In this document: positions 6,532 through 14,255 of the stretch, in pieces
How positions within the stretch are numbered: position 1 is the first letter of the stretch
Layout of the letters: every line of letters starts with the position of its first letter
Origin: Nitrospirae bacterium CG1_02_44_142
Lineage (GTDB): Bacteria; Nitrospirota; Thermodesulfovibrionia; Thermodesulfovibrionales; UBA1546
Assembly: GCA_001871685.1 (NCBI GenBank)
Contig: MNVK01000112.1
Coordinates: 1 to 23,830, forward strand
Reading direction: 5' to 3'
Length of the DNA stretch: 23,830 bases
Notes under the pieces: generated by a model
The model's input: only the letters and a program-made list of their open reading frames with translations
Told to the model about the DNA's origin: nothing
Databases searched by the model: none
Made by a program: the position numbers and the translations under genes

Positions 6532-7746
6532 ATGGAAAAATATAAATTCAATACAATAGACGAAGCAATAGATGACATAACAAAAGGCAAGATGATAATC
6601 CTTGTAGATGATGAAGACCGTGAAAATGAAGGGGACCTTTGTATCGCAGCTGAAAAAGTAACGCCGGAGGCAGTTAATTTCATGGCGAAATACGGCAGAG
6701 GGCTTATATGTCTTTCACTTCTGCCTGAACGCGTGGAAGAACTGAAACTTGAGATGATGACAGATGACAACACCTCGCCGTTCGGCACTGCATTCACAGT
6801 CTCAATAGAGGCTAAAAAAGGGGTTACAACAGGCATCTCTGCTTCTGACAGGTCCACTACAATACTGACGGCAATAAATCCAAACACAAAACCTGAAGAC
6901 ATCTCAAAGCCGGGGCATGTATTCCCCTTGCGGGCAAAGCGCGGAGGAGTCCTCCAGAGAGCAGGGCAGACAGAGGGCTCTGTTGACCTGGCAAGACTTG
7001 CCGGACTTTACCCCGCAGGCGTTATATGTGAGATTATGAATGATGACGGCACAATGGCAAGGGTGCCCCAGCTTACGGAATTTGCAAAGAAACACAGCAT
7101 GAAGATAGTGACAGTAAAAGACCTCATTAAATACAGGATGCGTGCCGAGCTTTTTGTGAGGCGCATAGCAGCGACAAAACTGCCGACTGAATTCGGCGGA
7201 GATTTTACGGCTATTGCATATGCTAATGATGTGGACAGCAATATTCATATTGCCCTTGTCAAAGGCGAAATAAAGCGCGAAGATGCGGTGCTTGTGAGGG
7301 TGCATTCAGAATGTCTGACAGGCGATGTATTCGGTTCAAAAAGGTGTGACTGCGGTGAACAGCTTCACAAGGCTATGGAATTGATAAGAAAAGAAGGGAA
7401 AGGAGTTGTCTTATATATGAGACAGGAAGGAAGGGGTATCGGGCTTGTTAATAAATTAAGGTCTTATGAACTTCAGGACAAAGGCTTTGACACGGTTGAA
7501 GCAAACATAAAACTCGGATTTAAACCAGACCTCAGGGACTACGGCATAGGCGCTCAGATACTTGTTGACCTCGGAGTAAGAAAGATGCGGCTGATGACAA
7601 ACAACCCGAAAAAGATTGTCGGGCTTGAGGGCTACGGGCTAAAGGTGGTGGAGAGGGTTCCTGTAGAGACAAGGCCGAATGAGAAAAATATCCTTTATCT
7701 AAAGACGAAGAAGAAGAAATTAGGCCATCTGCTGAACAGCGTGTAA
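6532..7746 (+). CDS. ribBA: Bifunctional DHBP synthase / GTP cyclohydrolase II
   Basis: 404 residues catalysing both entry reactions of riboflavin synthesis. The N-terminal 3,4-dihydroxy-2-butanone-4-phosphate synthase domain (about 1-200) has the acidic metal motif DDEDRENEGDL, then HVFPLRA and AGQTEGSVDLARLAG. The C-terminal GTP cyclohydrolase II domain (about 205-395) has the zinc cysteines in SECLTGDVFGSKRCDCGEQ, the catalytic RQEGRGIGL loop and the terminal region RLMTNNPKK. Both halves look intact, so both activities are expected. The 68-base gap from riboflavin synthase is filled with heptamer repeats that provide its ribosome site. Confidence 0.97.
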   Translation: MEKYKFNTIDEAIDDITKGKMIILVDDEDRENEGDLCIAAEKVTPEAVNFMAKYGRGLICLSLLPERVEELKLEMMTDDNTSPFGTAFTVSIEAKKGVTTGISASDRSTTILTAINPNTKPEDISKPGHVFPLRAKRGGVLQRAGQTEGSVDLARLAGLYPAGVICEIMNDDGTMARVPQLTEFAKKHSMKIVTVKDLIKYRMRAELFVRRIAATKLPTEFGGDFTAIAYANDVDSNIHIALVKGEIKREDAVLVRVHSECLTGDVFGSKRCDCGEQLHKAMELIRKEGKGVVLYMRQEGRGIGLVNKLRSYELQDKGFDTVEANIKLGFKPDLRDYGIGAQILVDLGVRKMRLMTNNPKKIVGLEGYGLKVVERVPVETRPNEKNILYLKTKKKKLGHLLNSV

Positions 7747-7777
7747 GAAACAGCTTAGCTAAGGAGGACGGTAAAAC

Positions 7778-8842
7778 ATGAAATCATACAACATAGCAGT
7801 CATCCCCGGTGACGGGACAGGGCCGGAGGTTATTGCCGAAGGGATTAAAGTCCTTAACGCGGCAGAAGAAAAATTCGGATTCAAACTTAATCTTACATAT
7901 TATGATTTCGGTGGAGACAGGTATCTAAAGACAGGAGAGGTTTTGCCTGAGAACGCAGTGTCCGAACTCAAAAAGCATAATGCAATATATCTCGGCGCAA
8001 TAGGGCATCCTGATGTAAAGCCGGGGATTCTTGAAAAAGGCATACTTTTAAAGCTGAGGTTTGAACTTGACCAGTATATTAATTTAAGGCCTGTGAAGCT
8101 TTATCCCGGCGTGGATTGCCCGTTAAAGAATAAAAAACCCGAAGACATAGATTTTGTTGTCGTAAGGGAAAATACGGAGGGGTTATATACAGGAGCAGGA
8201 GGCGTTTTGAAAAAAGGCACAGCGGATGAAGTCGCTGTGCAGGAGTCCATAAACACCCGGAAAGGCATTGAGCGGTGCATCAGATATGCGTTTGAATACT
8301 GCAAAAAAAGAAACAAGATGAAAAAGCTTACGCTCTGCGGAAAGACAAATGTGCTTACCTTCGCATTTGACCTATGGGAGAGGACTTTTTATGAGGTCGC
8401 AAAAGAATATCCTGATATAAAGGTTAATTATGCGCATGTTGATGCAATAACCATGTGGTTCGTTAAAAGCCCTGAGCAGTTTGATGTTATTGTTACTGAC
8501 AATATGTTCGGAGACATCATCACTGACCTCGGAGCCATGATACAGGGTGGAATGGGCATTGCCGCAGGCGGAAACATAAATCCTAAGGGCGTTTCAATGT
8601 TTGAACCGATTGGAGGCTCTGCGCCAAAATATAAAGGAAAAAATATTATCAATCCATTGGCTGCAATATGCGCGGCAGGCATGATGCTTGAGCATCTCGG
8701 AGAAGAAAAAGCAGGCAAGACGATAGAGAAGGCAGTAATGAGAGCCACAGCAAAGAACCTTAAAAGCCTGGCAGCAGGAAAGATGGGCTGCTCAACCACT
8801 GGGGCAGGCGATATGATAGCCCGCTATGTGAAGGAGGGATAA
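7778..8842 (+). CDS. leuB: 3-isopropylmalate dehydrogenase-type beta-decarboxylating dehydrogenase
   Basis: 354-residue NAD(P)-dependent enzyme of the isocitrate/isopropylmalate family. Motifs seen: IPGDGTGPEVIAEG at the N-terminus, LKLRFELDQYINLRPVKL for substrate arginines, VVVRENTEGLYTGAGG, the metal site DNMFGDIITDLGA and the C-terminal EPIGGSAPKYKGKN. The LKLRFELDQYINLRPV segment resembles the actinobacterial-type LeuB, so the leucine step (oxidative decarboxylation of 3-isopropylmalate) is the best call. Isocitrate, homoisocitrate or tartrate dehydrogenase activity cannot be excluded. A strong AAGGAGG ribosome site precedes the ATG. asd, another amino-acid gene often near leuB, lies downstream beyond a small island. 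Confidence 0.82.
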   Translation: MKSYNIAVIPGDGTGPEVIAEGIKVLNAAEEKFGFKLNLTYYDFGGDRYLKTGEVLPENAVSELKKHNAIYLGAIGHPDVKPGILEKGILLKLRFELDQYINLRPVKLYPGVDCPLKNKKPEDIDFVVVRENTEGLYTGAGGVLKKGTADEVAVQESINTRKGIERCIRYAFEYCKKRNKMKKLTLCGKTNVLTFAFDLWERTFYEVAKEYPDIKVNYAHVDAITMWFVKSPEQFDVIVTDNMFGDIITDLGAMIQGGMGIAAGGNINPKGVSMFEPIGGSAPKYKGKNIINPLAAICAAGMMLEHLGEEKAGKTIEKAVMRATAKNLKSLAAGKMGCSTTGAGDMIARYVKEG

Positions 8843-8844
8843 AA

Positions 8845-9534
8845 ATGGCAGCGAGGTCTGAGCAGAGGAGACAAAAAAGAATACCCTTTAACCAACATAT
8901 CCTAATAAATAACTCAATAATGGGCAGCGCTACGGATATAAGCGAGGGCGGCATGTATGTGCATACGGGCAGGATGTTTAACAGCGGAAGCCTGATAGAC
9001 ATATCCGTTCCAGTTAAAAGCCGCTCTCTCAGTCTAAAGGCAGAGGTGAAACACTGCGAAGAGGGAGTTGGCATGGGGCTTGAATTTGTAAATATTGAAC
9101 CATCCAAACAAGTAGAGTTAAAAAATACTTTATCAGAGTTGGCGATAACAACATCCGGCGAGGGCAAAAAGAAAATTCTGATTGTAGATGCTAATGAGGC
9201 GGTAAAAAGGATGATTAAAAGCAGGCTTGTTCTGGATGGCTTTAGTGTATTTGAAGCAAAGAATGCCGCAGAAGCGCAAATGACGCTTGAAGAAGAACAG
9301 ATGGACATGGTTATCCTGGACGTTGGTTCGGAGACGATGAATGGTTTTGAAGCAATAACACACATTAGACAGATGCCCCGGTATAAGGATATTCCGATAA
9401 TAGCCTGGGCCGTAAAAAGCACTTCTGCCGCGCTTGAAGAGGCAAAGAATGCCGGCGCCGCTATATTTCTTCAGAAGACGACAACCTCGCCAATAAAAAT
9501 GAGCGAGAATGTTAAAAAATTACTGAAGAGATAA
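8845..9534 (+). CDS. PilZ domain - degenerate receiver domain protein
   Basis: 229 residues. The N-terminal PilZ domain (about 5-95) shows the c-di-GMP-binding arginines in RRQKR and the second motif DISEGGMYV, both intact, so c-di-GMP binding is likely. The C-terminal receiver domain (about 108-229) keeps the phospho-acceptor Asp159 (MVILDVGS) and Lys211 (FLQK). However, the usual acidic pair is VDAN (second acid replaced by Ala116) and the conserved Thr/Ser is Ala189 (IIAWAVKS). Normal phosphorylation signalling is therefore doubtful. It begins two bases after the leuB stop and is cotranscribed. The output is unknown, with no effector beyond the two domains; PilZ-REC proteins are plausible regulators of motility or secretion. 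Confidence 0.88.
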   Translation: MAARSEQRRQKRIPFNQHILINNSIMGSATDISEGGMYVHTGRMFNSGSLIDISVPVKSRSLSLKAEVKHCEEGVGMGLEFVNIEPSKQVELKNTLSELAITTSGEGKKKILIVDANEAVKRMIKSRLVLDGFSVFEAKNAAEAQMTLEEEQMDMVILDVGSETMNGFEAITHIRQMPRYKDIPIIAWAVKSTSAALEEAKNAGAAIFLQKTTTSPIKMSENVKKLLKR

Positions 9535-9540
9535 ACTCAA

Positions 9541-9999
9541 ATGCTTACTTCAGACATTGAGAGATTACTAAACGAAGCAAAGGCAGCAAGAAAAAAGGCC
9601 TTCGCGCCCTACTCCAAATTTACCGTTGGCGCCGCGCTGATAACTAACGGCGGTAAAATCTATCACGGCTGCAACATAGAAAACCCCTCATTGATGCTGA
9701 GTTTTTGCGCTGAAAGGGCTGCGCTTATTAATGCCCTTGTGGAAGGCGAAAAAAAATTTAAGGCGCTTGCAATTGTATCAGGAGATAAAGATTACTGTTT
9801 TCCGTGCGGCTCCTGCAGGCAGATGCTTGCCGAATTTGCGCCCGGCATTGAGATATATCTTGCCTCTGGCACAGGCATAAAAAAATTTTTCATCTCAGAA
9901 CTCCTGCCGCATCAGTTCAAAAAATCATGGAAGGCTCAATTGCGAGGGCAAGGCAAACAAGAATATTTACAAGAAAAAACACAACGAGAAAAAGGCTGA
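9541..9999 (+). CDS. cdd: Cytidine deaminase
   Basis: 152-residue zinc hydrolase converting cytidine and deoxycytidine to uridine forms in pyrimidine salvage. The substrate motif FTVGAALIT and CNIEN are followed by Cys56-Ala-Glu58 (zinc ligand and proton-shuttling glutamate) and PCGSCRQ with zinc Cys89 and Cys92. This matches the small tetrameric class. The usual C-terminus (ISELLPHQF) is followed by about 24 extra polar residues (ending EKTQREKG), probably a read-through tail. It starts six bases after the PilZ-receiver gene and is last in the rightward run, before a strong hairpin. Confidence 0.94.
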   Translation: MLTSDIERLLNEAKAARKKAFAPYSKFTVGAALITNGGKIYHGCNIENPSLMLSFCAERAALINALVEGEKKFKALAIVSGDKDYCFPCGSCRQMLAEFAPGIEIYLASGTGIKKFFISELLPHQFKKSWKAQLRGQGKQEYLQEKTQREKG

Positions 10000-10022
10000 T
10001 ATAAATTAGCAGGCGCAAAGAA

Positions 10023-10059
10023 TGACAAGGCCCTGCGGCAAAACCGCAGGGCCTTGTCA
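10023..10059. terminator. Perfect 16-bp hairpin between convergent cdd and DUF488 genes
   Basis: The inverted repeat TGACAAGGCCCTGCGG at 10023-10038 pairs without mismatch to 10044-10059 around loop CAAAA. It sits between two convergent genes, the usual place for a bidirectional terminator. It lacks a long T-run on the plus side (AATTAATCT follows), so efficiency is uncertain. Confidence 0.8.
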
Positions 10060-10072
10060 AATTAATCTTCTC

Positions 10073-10501
10073 TCACGCCTTTGGAATCCAGACCTTCCCC
10101 TTGTCAATGATATGCTCCACCTGCCAGCCCCGTCTGTGAAGTTCCCTTGCAATCCATCTCCTGTGGCACTTCCACGGGAATCTCTCTGCGCAAACGATTA
10201 CGCTTGCGCCTTTTGAGGCAATATCTTCAAGCACATCAACTCCCTTCCTGAACTCTTCGGTAGTTGTATATGCCTCATATCCGCCTTTTCTGAACCCGCC
10301 GAGTTCTTTGCCGAGAAAGATATAGTTTACGCCTTCTTTTTTGAGAAGGTTTTCAAGGTTTTCTCCCGTGAATACCGGCATCTTGCTCTTTGGAAAGCTC
10401 CTGACGTCAACAAGGGTTTTGACGTCATAGTCAAAAAGGATTTCTATGAAATCCTCCTCGCTTCTTCTGCCTGTGCCAAGAGTGTAGATTTTTTTCATCA
10501 A
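10073..10501 (-). CDS. DUF488 family protein
   Basis: 142 residues, or 141 from the second ATG. Family features seen: YTLGTGRRSEEDF at the N-terminus, the LVDVRSFPKSK segment and the C-terminal VIVCAERFPWKCHRRWIA with rGWxVEHI. The conserved Cys, His and Arg suggest a catalytic or nucleic-acid-binding role, but no activity is established for the family. Its start lies six bases after the vapC stop on the same strand, so it is probably third in the vapB-vapC-DUF488 transcript. It converges on cdd across the hairpin at 10023-10059. Confidence 0.88.
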   Translation of the reverse strand: MMKKIYTLGTGRRSEEDFIEILFDYDVKTLVDVRSFPKSKMPVFTGENLENLLKKEGVNYIFLGKELGGFRKGGYEAYTTTEEFRKGVDVLEDIASKGASVIVCAERFPWKCHRRWIARELHRRGWQVEHIIDKGKVWIPKA

Positions 10502-10507
10502 GAATAT

Positions 10508-10912
10508 CTATACCCAAAATATATCCGCTAAATGCGCAACCTTTTTGAATTCAGGGTCTCCCGTAACTATCACAGCCTCCAGTTCTACGGCAGAGGCAAG
10601 AACAAAACAATCGGCATACGAGATGCTGTATTGCCCCTTATACTCGGCAGCCTGAAATATCAGGCTGTTGGGAACCGGTAAAATCGTAAAATTCAATCTT
10701 TCTATGTTTGCAAGCGCTTCTAATTTTTTCTGGTCGCCGAACTCCCTTTTGGTTGAATATATTATCTCTCCAAGATTGATTGCATTGATATATTTTACGC
10801 TTCCTACCTTCCTTATATCTTCAAGAAGACGGCTTATCTTCTCATAGCCTCTTTCTTTCTGAAAGAGCTTAAGCAGCGCATAACTATCAAATATATGAGC
10901 AGTTTTCTTCAC
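10508..10912 (-). CDS. vapC: VapC-type PIN-domain ribonuclease toxin
   Basis: 134 residues with the PIN acidic sites: first Asp in HIFDSYALL, Glu in INLGEIIY, then YADCFVLASA and the final VTGDPEFKKV. This is a magnesium-dependent RNase fold, and most relatives cleave tRNA or rRNA when freed from the antitoxin. The start is GTG, overlapping the antitoxin stop by four bases (GTGA), the usual coupling in these operons. All catalytic acids appear intact, so the toxin is probably active. Confidence 0.9.
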   Translation of the reverse strand: MKKTAHIFDSYALLKLFQKERGYEKISRLLEDIRKVGSVKYINAINLGEIIYSTKREFGDQKKLEALANIERLNFTILPVPNSLIFQAAEYKGQYSISYADCFVLASAVELEAVIVTGDPEFKKVAHLADIFWV

Positions 10913-11139
10913 TGTCTGAACTCGCCTTTACGCTCTTTTAGAAGCCGCTCCGACAGCGAAGGTTTGGATGGCAAAATCCCGCAAGCTGCCTTTACGGAGT
11001 CTTCTACAGGCGGGATGAGATAGATAATCCCTCCGTATTCCATAATCTGGATTTTCACGCCCGGTTTTATGTGATATTTTTTCCTCATCTCAGCCGGTAT
11101 AACAATCTGCCCTTTGGACAGAGTTTTAACAGTTGCCAT
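10909..11139 (-). CDS. vapB: AbrB/SpoVT-type antitoxin
   Basis: 76 residues. The N-terminal swapped-hairpin DNA-binding domain (MATVKTLSKGQIVIPAEMR, followed by GVKIQI) is typical of AbrB/MazE/VapB antitoxins. The C-terminal tail (about 45-76) probably wraps the PIN toxin. The AGGAGG ribosome site at 11149-11154 is ideal. It is first gene of the toxin-antitoxin operon, and the complex would be expected to repress the promoter at 11181-11209. Confidence 0.9.
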   Translation of the reverse strand: MATVKTLSKGQIVIPAEMRKKYHIKPGVKIQIMEYGGIIYLIPPVEDSVKAACGILPSKPSLSERLLKERKGEFRQ

Positions 11140-11180
11140 AATGTTTAACCTCCTAATAAAAAGTTTTACTATTTAGTCTA

Positions 11181-11209
11181 AGTGTATAACCGCATAAACC
11201 GTTTGTCAA
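11181..11209 (-). promoter_or_regulatory. Promoter of vapB-vapC-DUF488
   Basis: Minus strand: perfect TTGACA (11209-11204), a 17-base spacer, then TACACT (11186-11181). The downstream odd palindrome TTAGTCTAA near 11174-11182 overlaps the -10 and could be an operator for the VapB-VapC complex. That operator role is inference. Confidence 0.65.
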
Positions 11210-11260
11210 GTATGGTATTTTTCCGTCCCTCTGTGATAAATTAATAAAACTCAACTATTT

Positions 11261-12304
11261 ATGGAAAGGATAGGACAGATGGTTAAGAAGAAGGCAAAAT
11301 ACATTGTCGCAGTTGTCGGCGCAACAGGCGCAGTCGGAAATGAAATGATTGCGACCCTTGAGCAGAGGGGCTTTCCGGTTGAAAAACTCAGGCTCTTTGC
11401 CTCAGAGCGCTCAGAGGGAGTTAGGCTTGAATTTCAGGGGAATGAGATTCAGGTTAAGGCATTATTAAACGAATCTTCATTTAAAGGTATTGACATCGCG
11501 CTTTTCTCCGCAGGCGCTGAAAGGTCAAAAATCTGGGCTCCGATTGCTGCGAAATCAGGGTGTGTTGTGATTGACAATTCAAGCCAGTGGAGGATGGACC
11601 CTGAAGTGCCATTGGTGGTCCCCGAGGTTAACAGCCATGACCTGAAATGGCATAAGGGGATTATCGCAAATCCGAACTGCTCTACAATACAGATGGTGGT
11701 TGTTCTGAAGCCGATACACGACGCCGTAAGGATAAAAAGGATAGTTGTAACAACATTTCAAGCTGTCTCAGGCACCGGCAAAAAGGCAATGGATGAACTA
11801 TTGCAGCAGACAACCGACATACTGAATTTTAAGGAGGTAAAGTGCAATGTCTATCCTCACCAGATAGCATTTAACGTGCTCCCTCACATAGACAAGTTCC
11901 TTGAAAATGGATATACGAAAGAAGAGATGAAGATGGTGAATGAGACAAGAAAGATAATGGGCGACAATTCCATTAGGCTGACTGCAACAACGGTCCGCGT
12001 CCCTGTTTTCAGATGCCACTCGGAGAGCCTGAACATAGAGACAGAGAAAAAGATTACGCCGAATGAGGCAAGGGCTGTGCTTTCAAAAGCTCCGGGCATT
12101 ATTGTCTTTGATGCGCCTGAGAAAAACATCTATCCTCTGCCTGTTTACATTGCAGGCAAAGACGAGACCTATGTCGGCAGGATAAGGGAGGACGAGTCAA
12201 TAGAGAACGGGATAAATATGTGGATTGTGGCTGACAATCTCAGAAAGGGCGCTGCGCTGAATGCTGTCCAGATTGCTGAAAAGCTGATTGAGACGGCAGG
12301 ATAA
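11261..12304 (+). CDS. asd: Aspartate-semialdehyde dehydrogenase
   Basis: 347 residues from ATG 11261, or 341 from ATG 11279, where AAAGGA upstream makes a better ribosome site and the protein begins MVKKKAKYIVAVVG. It reduces aspartyl phosphate with NADPH in the lysine/threonine/methionine pathway. Motifs: the NADP loop VVGATGAVGNE, the catalytic cysteine in NPNCSTIQ (Cys140 in the longer form), FQAVSGTGK, and the catalytic histidine in RVPVFRCHSE. The length is typical. It faces away from the vapBC island; no convincing plus-strand promoter was seen in the gap, and the end is followed by a 59-bp repeat. Confidence 0.96.
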   Translation: MERIGQMVKKKAKYIVAVVGATGAVGNEMIATLEQRGFPVEKLRLFASERSEGVRLEFQGNEIQVKALLNESSFKGIDIALFSAGAERSKIWAPIAAKSGCVVIDNSSQWRMDPEVPLVVPEVNSHDLKWHKGIIANPNCSTIQMVVVLKPIHDAVRIKRIVVTTFQAVSGTGKKAMDELLQQTTDILNFKEVKCNVYPHQIAFNVLPHIDKFLENGYTKEEMKMVNETRKIMGDNSIRLTATTVRVPVFRCHSESLNIETEKKITPNEARAVLSKAPGIIVFDAPEKNIYPLPVYIAGKDETYVGRIREDESIENGINMWIVADNLRKGAALNAVQIAEKLIETAG

Positions 12305-12326
12305 AGAAAGGTATCGAGGAATAAAA

Positions 12327-12385
12327 GTGTCAGTGAATAGTGACAGTGACAGAAAAAGCTGACACTAAAAACTGACACTGACACT
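12327..12385. repeat. ~60-bp GTGTCAGTG... repeat, intergenic copy
   Basis: An imperfect inverted repeat built of 6-7-base AGTGAC-like units. It begins with GTGTCAGTGAATAGTGACAG and ends with ACTGACACTGACACT. A near-identical copy in the same orientation lies inside queA at 16661-16720. It fills most of the gap after asd and stops three bases before the next start codon, leaving that gene without a visible Shine-Dalgarno sequence. Confidence 0.9.
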
Positions 12386-12388
12386 ACT

Positions 12389-14242
12389 ATGAACATAAAG
12401 CTTGCAACAGGAGAAAGCATACCCGCAGCAGATGGGGAAAACATCCTCTCTGCGCTCAAAAAGAAAGGCATATATCTTGTTTCCTCATGCGGCGGTAAAG
12501 GCACATGCGGAAAATGCCGTATAAAGATTCGCTCCGGAAAATACAGGACATCCGCATCCCGACCGGGTCGGGACAAAGAGAAAGGCATTGTCCTGGCCTG
12601 CCAAACATTCCCTGAAAGCGACGTCTCCGCAGAGCTGCTTGAAGAGGCTCGGCTTATTGTCGGAGATAGGATTGCGCTTGCAAAATCAAAAGACCTCCCG
12701 GAACTTCTCAGGTCCTTTGACAGCGAGATAACACCAATAGTAAAAAGGCTCAATATCAAACTTCCTCCTCCTACGATAGAAGACCACATAAGCGACCTTG
12801 AGAGGCTGAAAAGGGGGCTTGAGATGAAGGGCGTCAAAGGGATGAGATTCTCCCATACATTCATATCATCAATGGCAGAGGACCTGAGAAAGCACAATTG
12901 GGAAATACATCTTGCTTATGTTGACGGCCCGGAGGCAATCTTTGTGACATCCGATAAGCAAACCGCAAGATACGGCATTGCAGTTGACATCGGCACAACA
13001 ACGATTGTCGTATATCTCATTGACCTTGCTGATGGAAAACTCGTTGATGTGGGCTCAACATATAATTCACAGATAAGATACGGAGATGATGTTATCACCA
13101 GGATAGTACATGCAGCAGAAGGCGGAGGTCTTGAAGAGCTAAGGAAAACTGTTACGGGAGATATAAACAACATCACCGATACTATTATTGAAAAACACGG
13201 CATAAATAAAGAACACATAGAATGCGCCGTAATCTCAGGGAATACAACCATGTCTCATATCTTCTGGGGGCTTGCTCCCGAACATATCAGGGAAGAGCCG
13301 TATATACCTACTGTAAATTCCTTCCCTCTGTGGAGGGCCGGGACAGCAAGGCTTCACATTAACCAACAAGCTCCTGTTTATACCCTGCCGTGTGTTGCAA
13401 GTTATGTCGGAGGCGACATTGTCTCAGGAGCGCTTGCATCAAAGATGCACAGGAATCCCGAGATAGCCCTTTTCATGGACATCGGAACAAACGGAGAGAT
13501 TGCCATAGGCAACAATGAATGGCTTATGACCGCGGCGTGCTCTGCGGGCCCCTGCTTTGAAGGAAGCGGGATAAAACACGGAATGAGGGCCACCGAAGGC
13601 GCAATAGAGGCTGTAAAGATTGCGCCTGATACCTTTGAACCTTCCATCTCTGTTATCGGCAATACTGCGGCAATAGGAATATGCGGCTCAGGGATGATAG
13701 ACGCAATATCAGAGCTGTTCCTTTCAGGCGTCATAGACCGGAAAGGGAAATTTGTGCGTGAAATAAAAACAGGCCGCATAAGAGAAGGAGACGAAGGCGC
13801 AGAATTTGTCATCTATAAAGGCGCAAAAGATATTGTTCTGACAGAAGTGGATATTGAGAATATCATGAGGGCCAAGGCAGCGATTTATGCAGGGATATCA
13901 TCGCTTATAAAAGAGATTGGGTTCACGCTGGACAATATAGAGCGCATCTATATCGCAGGCGGTTTCGGCAACTATCTGAATGTTGACAGGGCTGTAATAA
14001 TCGGAATGCTCCCTGACATTCCAAAGGAAAAATTCAGGTTTTTAGGCAACACATCAGTAGTCGGGGCGTATTTGTGCCTGCTCTCAGAAAAACTCAGGAA
14101 AGAAGCGGAGGAAATTGCGCGGAAGATGACATATATGGAACTTTCGGTTTCAAAGAATTTTATGGACGAATACATGTCGGCGCTTTTTCTGCCGCATACT
14201 GATATGGGCTTGTTTCCGACAGTAGAAAAACTCCTGAAATGA
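12389..14242 (+). CDS. RACE-type [2Fe-2S] / ASKHA-domain activator of corrinoid proteins
   Basis: 617 residues. The N-terminal ferredoxin domain has cluster ligands Cys34, Cys40, Cys43 and Cys71 (CX5CX2C, then ACQ). A linker follows, then from about residue 195 a DUF4445-type ASKHA ATPase domain with phosphate loops VDIGTTTIVVYL, FMDIGTNGEIA and YIAGGFGNYLN. This architecture belongs to reductive activators of corrinoid enzymes (AcsV, RamA and relatives), which use ATP to return inactive Co(II) corrinoid to Co(I). The partner could be the acetyl-CoA pathway corrinoid Fe-S protein or a methyltransferase system; none is in the window. A 17-base palindrome (12557-12573) encodes SRPGR between the third and fourth cysteines. 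There is no clear ribosome site, because the repeat at 12327-12385 abuts the start. Confidence 0.87.
   Translation: MNIKLATGESIPAADGENILSALKKKGIYLVSSCGGKGTCGKCRIKIRSGKYRTSASRPGRDKEKGIVLACQTFPESDVSAELLEEARLIVGDRIALAKSKDLPELLRSFDSEITPIVKRLNIKLPPPTIEDHISDLERLKRGLEMKGVKGMRFSHTFISSMAEDLRKHNWEIHLAYVDGPEAIFVTSDKQTARYGIAVDIGTTTIVVYLIDLADGKLVDVGSTYNSQIRYGDDVITRIVHAAEGGGLEELRKTVTGDINNITDTIIEKHGINKEHIECAVISGNTTMSHIFWGLAPEHIREEPYIPTVNSFPLWRAGTARLHINQQAPVYTLPCVASYVGGDIVSGALASKMHRNPEIALFMDIGTNGEIAIGNNEWLMTAACSAGPCFEGSGIKHGMRATEGAIEAVKIAPDTFEPSISVIGNTAAIGICGSGMIDAISELFLSGVIDRKGKFVREIKTGRIREGDEGAEFVIYKGAKDIVLTEVDIENIMRAKAAIYAGISSLIKEIGFTLDNIERIYIAGGFGNYLNVDRAVIIGMLPDIPKEKFRFLGNTSVVGAYLCLLSEKLRKEAEEIARKMTYMELSVSKNFMDEYMSALFLPHTDMGLFPTVEKLLK
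12557..12573. repeat. Perfect palindrome TCCCGACC-G-GGTCGGGA inside the ferredoxin domain
   Basis: An 8+1+8 base perfect inverted repeat, in frame within the RACE-type gene, encoding SRPGR in the loop between Cys43 and Cys71. The sequence style differs from the flanking codons and looks like a dispersed palindromic element. Confidence 0.7.
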
Positions 14243-14255
14243 TTTATAATATCCC

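Noticed and set aside
10022..10216. Short plus-strand frame starting at the hairpin after cdd.
   Set aside because: It lies antisense to DUF488, begins inside a terminator-like hairpin and shows no family motif.
12169..12897. 242-codon minus-strand frame spanning the 59-bp repeat and opposite the asd/RACE genes.
   Set aside because: It is antisense to two conserved genes, and its Ser/Val-rich composition is that of reverse-complemented repeats and coding DNA.
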